The position numbers and the translations under genes are program-made. This document shows positions 41,441-52,406 of a DNA stretch of 64,000 nt, piece after piece. Position 1 is the stretch's first letter. The number at the start of each line of letters is the position of its first letter. This stretch comes from Sedimentitalea arenosa (GTDB taxonomy: Bacteria > Pseudomonadota > Alphaproteobacteria > Rhodobacterales > Rhodobacteraceae), in contig NZ_JAELVR010000009.1 of assembly GCF_016428585.1 (NCBI RefSeq), positions 124,001 to 188,000 on the forward strand, read 5' to 3'. The notes under the pieces were generated by a model, which had not been told where the DNA came from, did not search any database, and saw nothing but the letters and a program-made list of their open reading frames with translations.

Positions 41441-43120
41441 ATGTCCGCTAACGCATCCATGGAGGAATTCGAAGCCCTCCTGAACGAAAGCTTCGAAATG
41501 GACACGCCCGAGGAAGGGTCTGTCGTCAAGGGCAAGGTCATCGCGATCGAAGCGGGACAAGCCATCATCGATGTCGGCTACAAGATGGAAGGCCGTGTCG
41601 ATCTGAAAGAATTCGCAAATCCCGGGGAAGCTCCCGAAATCGCCGCCGGCGACGAGGTCGAAGTGTTCCTGCGCCAAGTCGAGAACGCGCGCGGCGAAGC
41701 CGTGATTTCGCGCGAGATGGCCCGCCGCGAGGAAGCCTGGGATCGTCTCGAGAAGGCTTATGCCGACGAGCAGCGCGTCGAAGGTGCGATCTTCGGCCGC
41801 GTCAAGGGCGGCTTCACCGTCGATCTGGGCGGCGCCGTCGCGTTCCTGCCCGGCTCGCAGGTCGATGTGCGTCCGGTGCGTGATGCGGGCCCGCTGATGG
41901 GTCTGAAGCAGCCGTTCCAGATCCTGAAGATGGACCGCCGCCGCGGCAACATCGTCGTGTCGCGCCGCGCGATCCTCGAAGAGAGCCGCGCCGAGCAGCG
42001 CGCCGAAGTCATCGGCAACCTGCATGAAGGTCAGGCCGTGGACGGCGTCGTCAAGAACATCACCGAATACGGCGCCTTCGTCGATCTGGGTGGTGTGGAC
42101 GGCCTGCTGCACGTCACCGACATGGCATGGCGTCGCGTCAACCACCCCTCCGAGATCCTGTCGATCGGCGAGACCGTCAAGGTGCAGGTCATCAAGATCA
42201 ACAAGGAGACCCACCGCATCAGCCTCGGCATGAAGCAGCTGCAGGAAGATCCGTGGGATCTGGTCGGCGCCAAGTATCCGCTGAACAGCGTTCACAAGGG
42301 CCGCGTCACCAACATCACCGATTACGGTGCGTTCGTGGAGCTGGAACCCGGTGTCGAGGGCCTCGTCCACGTCAGCGAAATGTCCTGGACCAAGAAGAAC
42401 GTGCATCCCGGCAAGATCGTGTCGACCTCCCAGGAAGTCGAAGTCATGGTGCTGGAAATCGACGGCGCCAAGCGCCGCGTGTCGCTGGGTCTCAAGCAGA
42501 CCATGCGCAACCCGTGGGAAGTGTTTGCGGAAACCCATCCCGAGGGCACCGAGGTCGAGGGCGAGGTCAAGAACATCACCGAATTCGGTCTGTTCATCGG
42601 TCTCGACGGCGACATCGACGGCATGGTTCACCTGTCCGACCTGTCCTGGGACGAGCGCGGCGAAGACGCGATCCAGAACTATCGCAAGGGCGACGTGGTC
42701 CAGGCCGTGGTCTCCGAGGTCGATGTCGAGAAAGAGCGCATCAGCCTGTCCATCAAGGCGCTGGGCGGTGACAAGTTCGCCGAGGCCGTCGGTGGCGTGA
42801 AGCGCGGCTCGATCATCACCGTGAACGTCACGGCGATCGAGGATGGCGGTATCGAGGTGGAATACGAGGGCATGAAGTCCTTCATCCGCCGCTCCGACCT
42901 GAGCCGCGACCGCTCCGAGCAGCGCCCCGAGCGCTTCAGCGTCGGCGACAAGGTCGATGTGCGCGTGACCAATGTCGACAGCAAGACCCGCCGTCTGGGC
43001 CTGTCGATCAAGGCGCGCGAGATCGCCGAAGAGAAGGAAGCCGTCGAACAGTATGGCTCCTCGGACTCGGGTGCATCGCTGGGCGACATCCTGGGCGCGG
43101 CGCTCAAGGGCGACGACTGA
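41441..43120 (+). CDS. rpsA: 30S ribosomal protein S1
   Basis: A 559-residue protein with six S1 (OB-fold) RNA-binding repeats. Four copies of a G-(A/L)-F-(V/I)-type strand are clear (for example TEYGAFVDLGGVDGLLHVTD and TDYGAFVELEPGVEGLVHVS). S1 helps mRNAs bind the 30S subunit. The ATG at 41441 follows AAAAGGAAA. It is followed by a strong terminator. In related genomes ihfB comes directly after; here three other genes lie between. Confidence 0.97.
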   Translation: MSANASMEEFEALLNESFEMDTPEEGSVVKGKVIAIEAGQAIIDVGYKMEGRVDLKEFANPGEAPEIAAGDEVEVFLRQVENARGEAVISREMARREEAWDRLEKAYADEQRVEGAIFGRVKGGFTVDLGGAVAFLPGSQVDVRPVRDAGPLMGLKQPFQILKMDRRRGNIVVSRRAILEESRAEQRAEVIGNLHEGQAVDGVVKNITEYGAFVDLGGVDGLLHVTDMAWRRVNHPSEILSIGETVKVQVIKINKETHRISLGMKQLQEDPWDLVGAKYPLNSVHKGRVTNITDYGAFVELEPGVEGLVHVSEMSWTKKNVHPGKIVSTSQEVEVMVLEIDGAKRRVSLGLKQTMRNPWEVFAETHPEGTEVEGEVKNITEFGLFIGLDGDIDGMVHLSDLSWDERGEDAIQNYRKGDVVQAVVSEVDVEKERISLSIKALGGDKFAEAVGGVKRGSIITVNVTAIEDGGIEVEYEGMKSFIRRSDLSRDRSEQRPERFSVGDKVDVRVTNVDSKTRRLGLSIKAREIAEEKEAVEQYGSSDSGASLGDILGAALKGDD

Positions 43121-43153
43121 TCCCGGCTGCCGCAGGGCAGACCCAAGACACAG

Positions 43154-43181
43154 GCCTCGCCCTTTCGGGCGGGGCTTTTTT
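43154..43181 (+). terminator. Intrinsic terminator of rpsA
   Basis: A 9-bp stem, GCCTCGCCC (43154-43162) with GGGCGGGGC (43167-43175), around the loop TTTC is followed by six T residues. It begins 34 bp after the rpsA stop. Confidence 0.92.
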
Positions 43182-43232
43182 CATTCCGCCTTGCAACCAT
43201 TTTGACCGATTGAGGATGACTCCCTGCAACGC

Positions 43233-44147
43233 TTACGCCGGTTGAAGATGTTCGTCGAAGAAGGCCAGCGTGCGGTCCCAGGCCAGTGTGGCGGCCGCCT
43301 CGTCGTAGCGCGGCGTCGTGTCGTTGTGGAAGCCGTGGTTGACGTTCGGGTAGAAGTGTACGCTGAACGTCTTCTGGTTGGCGCGCAGCGCCTCTGAATA
43401 GGCGTCCCAGCCCGCGTTGATCCGCTCGTCCAGACCCGCATAGTGGATCAGCAGCGGCGCCTCGATCTGCGGCACGTCCTCGGCCGCCGGCTGGCGTCCG
43501 TAGAACGGCACCGACGCGGCAAGATCGGGATAGGTCACCGCAAGCGTGTTGCAGACGCCGCCGCCATAGCAGAAGCCGACCGCGCCGACGCGCCCGGTCG
43601 AGTCGGGGTGATCGCGCAGGAACTCGAAGGCGGCGAAGAAATCCTCCATCAGCTTTGCCGGGTCGAGCTGGCGTTGCATCTCGCGGCCCTCGTCGTCGGT
43701 GCCCGGATAACCGCCCAGCGGTGTCAGCCCGTCGGGTCCCAGCGCCAGGTAACCGGCCTTGGCGGTGCGGCGCACCACGTCCTCGATATAGGGGTTCAGG
43801 CCGCGGTTCTCGTGCACGACCAGCACCGCGGGCAACGGGCCGGTCGCACCCGCAGGCTTGGCCATCAGGGCGCGTATGGTGCCGTGACCGTCGGGGCTGT
43901 CATACTCGATCATCGCGGTTTCGATGTCGGGATCGTCCGGGGCGACCTGCTGGGCCCAGGCATAGTTCGGTTGCAACTGGTCGAGGATCATCGCGCCGGT
44001 CACGCCGGCGGCGGCATAATGGCCGGCGCGGGTGATGAACTGGCGCTTGGAGATCTTGCCGTGCACGTAGCCGTCGAAGATTTCCAGGATGCGCGGATCG
44101 AAATCGCTGGCCTTCTTGCGCTTGGGGAGGGGGTCGGGTCCGGTCAT
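43233..44147 (-). CDS. Dienelactone hydrolase family protein, probably exported
   Basis: A 304-residue protein. After a 40-residue basic region a twin-basic signal-like segment ([16 protein letters not shown]) is followed by a hydrophobic stretch ending YAWAQQ, suggesting Tat export with a non-canonical KR motif. The hydrolase domain shows [13 protein letters not shown], the Cys nucleophile elbow GFCYGGG, and NHGFHND for the catalytic His. Family members hydrolyse dienelactones or related esters. The ATG at 44147 follows AAAGGA. It lies with DUF1194 in a block inserted between rpsA and ihfB. Confidence 0.87.
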   Translation of the reverse strand: MTGPDPLPKRKKASDFDPRILEIFDGYVHGKISKRQFITRAGHYAAAGVTGAMILDQLQPNYAWAQQVAPDDPDIETAMIEYDSPDGHGTIRALMAKPAGATGPLPAVLVVHENRGLNPYIEDVVRRTAKAGYLALGPDGLTPLGGYPGTDDEGREMQRQLDPAKLMEDFFAAFEFLRDHPDSTGRVGAVGFCYGGGVCNTLAVTYPDLAASVPFYGRQPAAEDVPQIEAPLLIHYAGLDERINAGWDAYSEALRANQKTFSVHFYPNVNHGFHNDTTPRYDEAAATLAWDRTLAFFDEHLQPA

Positions 44148-44247
44148 GGTGAGGGTCCTTTCGCGATCGCGGCTGTTGCGGTCGTCGCCCAGAATACCTG
44201 AAAACGGCTGAAGACTGGACGGATATCGGCTCGCGCCCACGCACATT

Positions 44248-44949
44248 TCAGCGCGCGGCCAAGTCCTGCCCCGGCATCAGGCCGGAAATCTCGAGGATCA
44301 GCTTGCGCCGAATCGCCTGTGCGAGGTCGCTTTCGTTCTCGGCGGTCACGACGAAGGCCCCGACGCCGCCGATGATCTGTTCCTCGTAGATCCGGCCCAG
44401 ATCGGGAAACCGCGCCGGGGCGTCGCAGAACCGGCAGAGGATCGGCAGCCCGTTGATCGTGATCCCGGCGGCGACCACTTCGTCGCGGGCCGCGGCGATC
44501 GACGGGCCGGAAAAACTGTTGGGACTGTCGCCGGAGAAGTCGATCACCTTGCGCCAGCCGTCGAACGCATTGCGTTCGATCATGCGCTTGCCGTCCAGCA
44601 GCGCCGCGCCGATGGCATTGCGCCCGTAGGCCTGCCGGGGCGGCGCCAGCAGGGCATCCGCGAACCGGCCCGCGCTTTCGGGGCCGTCGATGCGCATCCA
44701 GTCGACGACGACGGCGGTGTTGGCCGCCCATTCGACGTAGGTTACGGCAATGGCGCCATAGGCTGAGTTTTCGATCGCGGCCAGCACGCCGGCATCCGTC
44801 ATCGTCTGAGCATAGCCTTCGCGCTGAAAGCGGATTTCCTCGGGCGAGATCGACCCCGAGGCATCCGCCAGCAGGACCAGTTCAAGATCGACATCCTGCG
44901 CCGCCACGGGCAGCGCCAGGAGGAGGAAAAGGGCGGTCAAAACGCGCAT
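44248..44949 (-). CDS. DUF1194 (von Willebrand factor A-like) exported protein
   Basis: A 233-residue protein with a signal peptide ([18 protein letters not shown]) and a vWA-type MIDAS motif [11 protein letters not shown] near residue 28. Other segments are [18 protein letters not shown] and a CRFCDAP pair of cysteines. DUF1194 proteins are periplasmic and of unknown function; the metal-binding vWA fold suggests protein-protein binding. It is 100 bp upstream of the dienelactone hydrolase gene and divergent from the phosphatase gene. Confidence 0.85.
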   Translation of the reverse strand: MRVLTALFLLLALPVAAQDVDLELVLLADASGSISPEEIRFQREGYAQTMTDAGVLAAIENSAYGAIAVTYVEWAANTAVVVDWMRIDGPESAGRFADALLAPPRQAYGRNAIGAALLDGKRMIERNAFDGWRKVIDFSGDSPNSFSGPSIAAARDEVVAAGITINGLPILCRFCDAPARFPDLGRIYEEQIIGGVGAFVVTAENESDLAQAIRRKLILEISGLMPGQDLAAR

Positions 44950-45101
44950 GATGCAAGTTTAGCGTGAAACGGTGACTTGGGAACACGGTCAACGCGGAGT
45001 CCGTGTCGATGCCCAGGCCGGGATGCGACCCTGCCCATGTCTCGCGCCGGCTGCGCAAGATCCGGGCTGGACAGAAAGCGGAAGCGGCATACCTCCCGCC
45101 C

Positions 45102-45638
45102 ATGCGTTGGATTGCCTTTCTCCTCTTCCTGTTGCCTGGCGTGGCGCTCGCCAACGATTGGGACGCGCTGTCCGAACACGGCGTCATCGCCATCATGCGC
45201 CACGCGCTGGCGCCGGGCACCGGCGATCCGCCTGGCATGCAGATCGACGACTGCGCGACCCAACGCAATCTGGACGACCGGGGCCGCGCGCAGGCCCGCG
45301 CCATCGGTGACGCGTTCCGGGCGCGGGGGATCGCGTTCGACGTGGTGTTCAGCAGCCAATGGTGCCGCTGCCGCGATACCGCCGCGTTGCTGGACCTTGC
45401 GCCGGTGCAGGAGGCACAGGCGCTCAATTCCTTTTTCGGGGACTACACGACGCGGCAGCAGCAGACGCGGGACACGCGTGCGCTGATCGATCGCACGGCC
45501 GGCCGCCTGATGCTGGTCACCCACCAGGTCAACATCACCGCGCTGACAGGGCGTGCTACGCGGTCGGGCGAGGTGCTGGTGATCCGCCCGACATCCGAGG
45601 GCGTCGAACTGCTGGGCCGCATCATGATCGACCCGTGA
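45102..45638 (+). CDS. Histidine phosphatase family protein, exported
   Basis: A 178-residue protein with a signal peptide ([17 protein letters not shown]). The catalytic RH motif lies in [11 protein letters not shown] and the second His in [11 protein letters not shown]. It is a branch 2-like periplasmic phosphohydrolase; the substrate is unknown. The ATG at 45102 was chosen because it opens the signal peptide; a frame to 45003 has no such feature. It is divergent from DUF1194 and upstream of ihfB. Confidence 0.83.
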   Translation: MRWIAFLLFLLPGVALANDWDALSEHGVIAIMRHALAPGTGDPPGMQIDDCATQRNLDDRGRAQARAIGDAFRARGIAFDVVFSSQWCRCRDTAALLDLAPVQEAQALNSFFGDYTTRQQQTRDTRALIDRTAGRLMLVTHQVNITALTGRATRSGEVLVIRPTSEGVELLGRIMIDP

Positions 45639-45886
45639 CCCGAAGGGACACCGCGCCCGCGACGGTGCGCCGAATCAAGTTTCGATGCTCTCCTCCCGCG
45701 CGCCCGCGCCGGGGAGGCGCTCGCCTCTGGCGATCGATCCATGCCCGCGAATCCCGCGCAAGCTCTCCCAACCAAGGCATTTTTTCGTTTTTCTTTAACT
45801 CGTTCTGGTTTCAGCGACGCGAATTTGCTCGTATAGTCGGCGCGTTGGCACATGAGCGCGGATGTGCCCTGGGAGGGGGCGACCTT

Positions 45887-46168
45887 ATGATTCGATCGGA
45901 ATTGATTCAGAAAATTGCAGACGAGAATCCACATCTCTACCAGCGTGACGTCGAGCGCATCGTGAACACCGTGTTCGAGGAAGTCACCAACGCGATGGCG
46001 CGTGGCGACCGGGTGGAACTGCGCGGCTTCGGCGCGTTTTCGGTCAAGAAACGCGACGCCCGCATCGGAAGAAACCCGCGCACCGGCGAGACCGTGCATG
46101 TCGAGGAGAAACACGTGCCCTTCTTCAAGACCGGCAAGCTGCTGCGCGACCGGCTGAACGGGAAATGA
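45887..46168 (+). CDS. ihfB: Integration host factor subunit beta
   Basis: A 93-residue DNA-bending protein of the HU/IHF family starting [20 protein letters not shown], with the DNA-binding arm [20 protein letters not shown]. The heterodimer with IhfA bends DNA at promoters, origins and recombination sites. GGGAGGGGG precedes the ATG at 45887. It has a long leader of about 250 bp after the phosphatase gene, containing an AT-rich tract and a TATAGT -10-like sequence near 45832. The lapA and trpF genes follow closely. Confidence 0.95.
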   Translation: MIRSELIQKIADENPHLYQRDVERIVNTVFEEVTNAMARGDRVELRGFGAFSVKKRDARIGRNPRTGETVHVEEKHVPFFKTGKLLRDRLNGK

Positions 46169-46172
46169 ATTG

Positions 46173-46523
46173 ATGCGCTATTTTCGCTATGCCTTTCTCG
46201 GAACGCTCGGGGCCATCCTGATCTCGATCTCGCTGGCCAACCGCGATTTCGTGACGCTCAAGCTGATGCCCGACGCGCTGGCCGAGCTCCTGGGGTTCAA
46301 CGCCAGCGTGGCGCTGCCGCTCTTCGTGGTGGTGCTCGGTGGTATCGTCGCGGGGCTGGTGATCGGCTTCGTCTGGGAGTGGATGCGCGAATACAAGCAC
46401 CGCCGCGAGGCCGCCGAGAAAGCGCGCGAGGTGCGCAAGCTCGAACGCGAGGTCGGCAAGCTGAAGACCGAAAAGCACCAGGGCAAGGACGAGGTTCTGG
46501 CGCTCCTGGAAGAGGCCCGCTGA
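46173..46523 (+). CDS. lapA: LapA family membrane protein
   Basis: A 116-residue protein with two transmembrane helices (residues about 5-20 and 45-68) and a charged C-terminal coiled coil (REAAEKAREVRKLEREVGKL). LapA-domain proteins work in envelope assembly and lipopolysaccharide control in E. coli; the role here is inferred by family. It starts 4 bp after ihfB and is followed 6 bp later by trpF, so the three genes form one unit. A TTG at 46170 is an alternative start. Confidence 0.82.
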   Translation: MRYFRYAFLGTLGAILISISLANRDFVTLKLMPDALAELLGFNASVALPLFVVVLGGIVAGLVIGFVWEWMREYKHRREAAEKAREVRKLEREVGKLKTEKHQGKDEVLALLEEAR

Positions 46524-46529
46524 GCGGTC

Positions 46530-47186
46530 ATGCCCCAAGGCATCCAGGTCAAGATCTGCGGGCTGCGCAGCGCCGCATCCATCGCGGCCGCCGCCGACGC
46601 GGGGGCGCGCTATGTCGGGTTCGTGTTCTTCCCCAGGTCGCCCCGCAACGTCGCACCGGCCGACGCGGCCGGGCTGGCCGCAGGCGTGCCGGAGGGCATC
46701 TGCAAGGTCGCGCTGACGGTCGACGCGGACGATGCGACGCTCGACGACATCCTGCGCCAAGTGCCGCTGGACATGCTGCAGCTCCACGGTGGCGAAACGC
46801 CCGAGCGGGTGGCCGAGGTCAAGGCGCGTTTCGGGTTGCCGGTGATGAAGGCGATCGGCGTGGCCGAGGCCGAGGACCTGGCCCTGATCGACACCTATTC
46901 CGACGTCGCCGACCAGCTTCTGATCGACGCCAAGCCGCCCCGCAACGCGCCGCTACCGGGCGGCAACGGGCTGTCCTTCGACTGGCGCCTGCTGGCCGGG
47001 CGCAAGTACTGGCGCAAGCCCTGGATGCTGGCGGGTGGCCTGACCCCCGAAAATGTGGCCGAGGCGGTCGCCATGACGGGCGCGCGGCAGGTCGATGTGT
47101 CCTCCGGCGTCGAAACCGTCCCCGGGGTGAAGGATGCCGCGCTGATCCACGCCTTTCTCGACGCTTTGCACGCACACGCGACCTGA
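46530..47186 (+). CDS. trpF: Phosphoribosylanthranilate isomerase
   Basis: A 218-residue TIM-barrel enzyme with the active-site Cys in [12 protein letters not shown] and the Asp in [14 protein letters not shown] near the end. It performs the third step of tryptophan synthesis. It follows lapA by 6 bp. The next tryptophan gene, trpB, is separated by a fasciclin gene with its own terminator; trpA is about 10 kb away. Confidence 0.95.
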   Translation: MPQGIQVKICGLRSAASIAAAADAGARYVGFVFFPRSPRNVAPADAAGLAAGVPEGICKVALTVDADDATLDDILRQVPLDMLQLHGGETPERVAEVKARFGLPVMKAIGVAEAEDLALIDTYSDVADQLLIDAKPPRNAPLPGGNGLSFDWRLLAGRKYWRKPWMLAGGLTPENVAEAVAMTGARQVDVSSGVETVPGVKDAALIHAFLDALHAHAT

Positions 47187-47291
47187 CGCCGCAACACGGG
47201 CGCGTGAACGCGTTGCAACACCCCGCGCCATTCTGATCCGCCTGCCGGGGCCTCCCGTAATTACCGGTATCTGAACATACAGGAGGACAAC

Positions 47292-47780
47292 ATGTTTCGT
47301 CGCAATTTTCTGAGCGTCATCGGCGCTGCCCTGATCGCGGGCGCCAGCACCGCCCCGGCCCAGGCCGCAGACATGGACATCGTCGATACCGCGGTGGCCA
47401 ATGGCTCGTTCAACACGCTGGTCGCGGCTGTTCAGGCGGCAGGCCTGGTCGACACGCTCAAGGGCCCGGGTCCGTTCACCGTGTTCGCCCCGACCGACGA
47501 AGCCTTTGCGGCGCTGCCTGCAGGCACCGTCGACACCCTGCTGAAGCCGGAAAACAAGGACCAGCTCGTTGCCGTTCTGACCTACCATGTCGTCCCCGGC
47601 AAGGTGATGGCGGCTGACGTGTCCGGCAAGCAGATGGGCGTCAAGACCGTCAACGGTCAGGAAGCCGAGGTCAACGGCTTGAGCGGCGTCACCATCGACG
47701 GTGCCACGGTTGTCGCAGCCGATGTCGAAGCCACCAACGGTGTCATCCACGTGATCGACGCGGTCATCCTTCCCGACTGA
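47292..47780 (+). CDS. Fasciclin (FAS1) domain-containing exported protein
   Basis: A 162-residue protein with a signal peptide ([20 protein letters not shown], cleavage after AQA) and one FAS1 domain with the conserved segments [17 protein letters not shown] and [14 protein letters not shown]1 proteins mediate adhesion at the cell surface. GGAGGA precedes the start. It lies between trpF and trpB, where neighbours usually adjoin, and has its own terminator, so it looks like a later insertion. Confidence 0.92.
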   Translation: MFRRNFLSVIGAALIAGASTAPAQAADMDIVDTAVANGSFNTLVAAVQAAGLVDTLKGPGPFTVFAPTDEAFAALPAGTVDTLLKPENKDQLVAVLTYHVVPGKVMAADVSGKQMGVKTVNGQEAEVNGLSGVTIDGATVVAADVEATNGVIHVIDAVILPD

Positions 47781-47802
47781 GACCGCCTCACATGATCTAT
47801 CA

Positions 47803-47837
47803 GAACGCCGCGCACCCTCGCGCGGCGTTCGCGTTTT
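47803..47837 (+). terminator. Intrinsic terminator after the fasciclin gene
   Basis: GAACGCCGCG (47803-47812) pairs perfectly with CGCGGCGTTC (47821-47830) around an 8-nt loop and is followed by GCG and five T residues. Confidence 0.9.
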
Positions 47838-47932
47838 TCAGGCCCAAGCTCGGCGAGGGGCGCCTACTTTTGCCATGGCAATTCGGGCCGCTGCCCCATA
47901 TGAACAAGCCTGTGACAGAACGGGGACGCACC

Positions 47933-49165
<1,233 letters not shown>

Positions 49166-49169
49166 TCCG

Positions 49170-49796
49170 TCAGGCGGTGGCCGGTCGCCGCCGCCGCGCC
49201 CGTCCGAGGCCGAGCGTCAGGATCAAGGCACTGGCCAGCAGACCGAGTGCGGGCGGCACAGGCACCGCTGCTACGGGCGAGATCGACAGGATGGTCGCGT
49301 CAATGGATTGCGGTCGGTTGCCCTCGTCCGTCTTGTAAACCTCGAGATAGGCATATTCGAACGTATCGGGGAAGGTCAGCGGCAGGTCGGTGCGGCCCTT
49401 GAACCAGTCCTTCGCCGCTATGTTCAATGCCAGGTGCCAGCCGTTGGGATCTTCGGACAGGAAACTCTGTGCATAGAGGATGTCCGTTCCGCCCGTGCTC
49501 GCGATGCCGGTCACCCGATTGTCGAAGGTCCGACGGTAGCCCTGATCCGTCCAGATGGTGAAACTCTCCAGCCCCGGATCGAAGAGGTGGTCGCCTCCAA
49601 AGCGTTGCGAGGGCGTCAGCGAATAGGTCATGCGCCCGTGGAGCGTGCCGCCGACCGGCACCTTGGCGCTCTGCGCTGCGGGACGCAGAGTGGCGAAGTC
49701 GATGCGAGCCGTGAAGTCGAACGCCAGCGACGCGGCGGCGACCATCTGTGCCCAGCCCAGCCAAAGACCCAGAACAAGTGCCAGTCTGACCATCAC
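49170..49796 (-). CDS. PEP-CTERM-like sorting domain exported protein
   Basis: A 208-residue protein with a signal peptide (ending VAAASL) and a C-terminal motif VPVPPALGLLASALILTLGL followed by RARRRR. This matches the motif-helix-basic tail layout of PEP/VPLPA-CTERM proteins, although the motif is less canonical than in the protein at 21.1 kb. The central beta-rich region is not recognised. It converges with trpB only 4 bp away and probably has its own promoter in the gap to the next gene. Confidence 0.75.
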   Translation of the reverse strand: MMVRLALVLGLWLGWAQMVAAASLAFDFTARIDFATLRPAAQSAKVPVGGTLHGRMTYSLTPSQRFGGDHLFDPGLESFTIWTDQGYRRTFDNRVTGIASTGGTDILYAQSFLSEDPNGWHLALNIAAKDWFKGRTDLPLTFPDTFEYAYLEVYKTDEGNRPQSIDATILSISPVAAVPVPPALGLLASALILTLGLGRARRRRPATA

Positions 49797-49950
49797 GCCC
49801 TCCCGAAAGCTGGGATTCTAGCGTGGGAGGGCCGTAAAGTCACTCTGCAAGGTGGGACAGTCCGCAACCGTGCAGGCGGACGCAGGGGGCCGATCCCCGC
49901 TTGACCCGTGCGCGCATGCCGCTACGATTTTTCTCACGAAAGGAACCTGC

Positions 49951-50775
49951 ATGCGGCGACTGATACTGTCCCTGTGTCTGATCTGGGCGGCGCTGCCCGC
50001 CGCCGCGCAAACGCCCGAGGACACCGTCCGCTGGATCTATACGTCGATGGCGCAGACCGGCGCGCCGCAGGAGCGCGGGCTGTGGTACCTGTCCCGCCCC
50101 GAGCGGCGCGAGCAGTTCTTCACCCGCCGACAGGTCGCGTTCATCATCGCCAATGACAGCCACGGCGACGATCTCGCGACCGCCTGCATCGATTTCGACC
50201 CGGCCATTCCCGGCAACGACTATGACGGCGCCGAGATCCTGCGCACGCTCAGCCTCAGCAGTACGGGCGACGCCACGCGGCAGACCGTGACGGCGCAGTT
50301 CACGACGTTCGGCCAGCCCGCGCAGATCGTTTATGATTTCATCGTGGAGGAGGGGTTCTGGAAAATCGACGACATCGCCGGGCCGGGCTGGCGGGTGTCG
50401 CAAATGCCCTGTGCGCCCAAGTCGGCCGCGGCCCCCGCGGCGCGAAGCGCGTTCTGTTACCTGAATGGCTCGGACACGCTGCGGCTCGAACTGCTGGCCG
50501 ATGGCGCGGCGCGGGTCGACATGCAGAGCTGGCAGGCCAACGGACATTCCTGTTCGGTCAATGGCCGGGCCGACGCGACGGAGGGCGGTTGGATGATGCA
50601 GGCCGAGGAGGGCTGCCGGCTTTTCGTGACCGTCACGCAGGAGCAGGGTATCCGCCTGTCCGACCCGGAGTGGTATTGCAAGCGCTGGATGTGTGGACAG
50701 CGCGCCGTGATCGACGGGCTGACCTTTCCGCGCAGCAGCCAGATCGATTGTGCACAGATGCCGCCGATGAACTGA
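49951..50775 (+). CDS. Exported protein of unknown function
   Basis: A 274-residue protein with a signal peptide (MRRLILSLCLIWAALPAAAQ). The first 130 residues resemble a DUF3828-like cystatin/NTF2-type domain (VRWIYTSMAQTG, GFWKIDDIAGPGW); the second half has several cysteines probably in disulfides (CYLNGSD, CSVNG, CRLFVT, CKRWMCGQ, DCAQ). The ATG at 49951 follows AAAGGA. Function is unknown. It converges with the DUF2237 gene. Confidence 0.75.
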   Translation: MRRLILSLCLIWAALPAAAQTPEDTVRWIYTSMAQTGAPQERGLWYLSRPERREQFFTRRQVAFIIANDSHGDDLATACIDFDPAIPGNDYDGAEILRTLSLSSTGDATRQTVTAQFTTFGQPAQIVYDFIVEEGFWKIDDIAGPGWRVSQMPCAPKSAAAPAARSAFCYLNGSDTLRLELLADGAARVDMQSWQANGHSCSVNGRADATEGGWMMQAEEGCRLFVTVTQEQGIRLSDPEWYCKRWMCGQRAVIDGLTFPRSSQIDCAQMPPMN

Positions 50776-50787
50776 TCGGCAAAGGTT

Positions 50788-51165
50788 CTAGTTCGCGTGC
50801 AGTGCGTGGCTCTGCAGCACGTCCAGCGGCACGATGTCCAGCGCCCGCTGATGTGTCGCGGCGAGGTTCACACGCGGCGCGCAACCTTCGTCATGGGCCT
50901 GCAGGAAGCGCGCGGCACAGAGGCACCAGTGATCCCCCGCCTTCAGTCCCGCGAAATTGAACTCGGGCCGGGGCGTGGACAGGTCGTTGCCGACATATTT
51001 GGAAAACGCCAGGAACTCGTCGGTCATCACCGCGCAGACCGTGTGGCTGCCGTGATCGGCGGCGCAGGTGTTGCAATGGCCATCCCGGAAGAAGCCCGTC
51101 ACCGGGTCGGTCGAACAGGGCGCCAGCGGCGCGCCCAGGACGTTGATGCTATCTTCCGGTTCCAT
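50788..51165 (-). CDS. DUF2237 family protein
   Basis: A 125-residue protein with the family features NVLGAPLAPCSTDPVTGFFRDG, a CNTCAADHGSHTVCAVMT cluster and GDHWCLCAARFLQA. The conserved cysteines suggest metal or cluster binding, but the function is unknown. The ATG at 51165 follows GGGGAGAG and gives the usual length; a frame to 51234 is shorter on evidence. It lies 13 bp from the serine hydrolase gene on the same strand. Confidence 0.88.
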   Translation of the reverse strand: MEPEDSINVLGAPLAPCSTDPVTGFFRDGHCNTCAADHGSHTVCAVMTDEFLAFSKYVGNDLSTPRPEFNFAGLKAGDHWCLCAARFLQAHDEGCAPRVNLAATHQRALDIVPLDVLQSHALHAN

Positions 51166-51178
51166 CTCTCCCCACTTT

Positions 51179-52342
51179 CTAAAGACTCTGCGCGATCCGG
51201 CGGAACATCGCGGTGTTGGCGTCGTCCACCCCATCGTCGCGGAACCGGCGATCGGCGGCTGTGACGACGATCACCACGTCGCTCGCCTGATCAATATAGA
51301 TGTATTGTCCGTAGATGCCACGGGCGAGGAACTCGCCGTCATGCGCGCCCTTGGGGATCCACCACTGGTAGCCATAGGCGATCCGCCCCGGTTCGGTCGG
51401 GGCGCTGGCAGCGGTGGACTCGGCGATCCACGCGGATGGCACCACCTGCCGCCCGCCATATGCGCCGTCCTGCAGGATCATCTGCCCGAACCGCGCATAG
51501 TCGCGCGTGGTGAAGTTCAGCCCACCGAGCACGAAGGCGGTTCCGGTGCCGTCGGTCAGGTAGAAGCCGTCATGGTCCTGCCCGAGCGGCGCGATGATCT
51601 TCTCGGCCAGCAAGTCGGCCACCGGCCGTCCGGTTGCGCCGCGGATCACCATCCCGATCACATGGGTGTCGATCGAGACGTATTTCCAGGCCTCCCCGGG
51701 CGCGGCGAAGGTTTCGGTGAAGCTGGCGGTGAAGTCATCCAGCGTGCCACCCAGCGCGACGACCCGGCCCATCCGGTTGATGTCGGAAGACTTGTCCAGG
51801 TAATCCTCGTCGAACACGACGCCGCTGGCCATGTTCAGCACGTTGCGGATGCTGGCGCCGTCATAGGCTGAGCCTACCAGCGTGGGCGCGTAGCGCGTCA
51901 CCGGGTCGTCCAGCGACTCGATCGCGCCCTCCTCCAGCAACACGCCGAACAGCGCCGACAGGTAGCTCTTGGCCAGCGACCACGAAATCCGCCGGTCATC
52001 CGGGCCGGTGCCGAGGAAGTATTCCTCGTAGCGGATCTCTCCGTCCTTCATCACCAACAGCGAGGTCATCGCGCGCGCCTCGATCCATTGCGCCGTGCCC
52101 TCGGGCAACTCGGTTTCCGGCCCGTAGGACAACTCGCTGGTGGCCAGCGGACCGCGCGGCACCGGCACGGTCAGGAAGGCGCGGTCCATGTGCGAGAAAT
52201 TCTGCACGATCTTCTCGGCGGAGAACAACGAGTTCACCGCCATCAGCCGGGTCAGTTCCTCGCGTTTCCAGACGCCGATGGCCACCGCTGCCAGAACCAG
52301 CGCCAGCAGGATCCGCCCCAGCCATTTTCCGACATTTCGCAT
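51179..52342 (-). CDS. Serine hydrolase, beta-lactamase-like fold
   Basis: A 387-residue protein with an N-terminal membrane anchor (residues about 8-24) and a class C beta-lactamase/6-aminohexanoate-dimer hydrolase-like domain. The nucleophile S-x-x-K is SLAK in ISWSLAKSYLSALFG; the second motif is Y-V-S in WKYVSID. Such enzymes act as esterases, peptidases or amide hydrolases rather than antibiotic-resistance enzymes. It lies upstream of the DUF2237 gene (14 bp) and downstream of DUF2332 on the same strand. Confidence 0.87.
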   Translation of the reverse strand: MRNVGKWLGRILLALVLAAVAIGVWKREELTRLMAVNSLFSAEKIVQNFSHMDRAFLTVPVPRGPLATSELSYGPETELPEGTAQWIEARAMTSLLVMKDGEIRYEEYFLGTGPDDRRISWSLAKSYLSALFGVLLEEGAIESLDDPVTRYAPTLVGSAYDGASIRNVLNMASGVVFDEDYLDKSSDINRMGRVVALGGTLDDFTASFTETFAAPGEAWKYVSIDTHVIGMVIRGATGRPVADLLAEKIIAPLGQDHDGFYLTDGTGTAFVLGGLNFTTRDYARFGQMILQDGAYGGRQVVPSAWIAESTAASAPTEPGRIAYGYQWWIPKGAHDGEFLARGIYGQYIYIDQASDVVIVVTAADRRFRDDGVDDANTAMFRRIAQSL

Positions 52343-52406
52343 TCGTGGTCTCCATTACTGTCGGGCACGACAATGCCCGTCATCGGCTTCGGGGCAACCC
52401 CATACG

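Noticed and set aside
49797-49850. Sigma-54 promoter for the second PEP-CTERM-like gene
   Set aside because: A TTGC is present upstream, but the -24 GG is not at the required 10-base spacing.
51179-52342. Beta-lactamase resistance gene
   Set aside because: The S-x-x-K fold is present but the second motif is YVS rather than YAN/YSN and the protein is membrane anchored; it fits the general serine hydrolase group.
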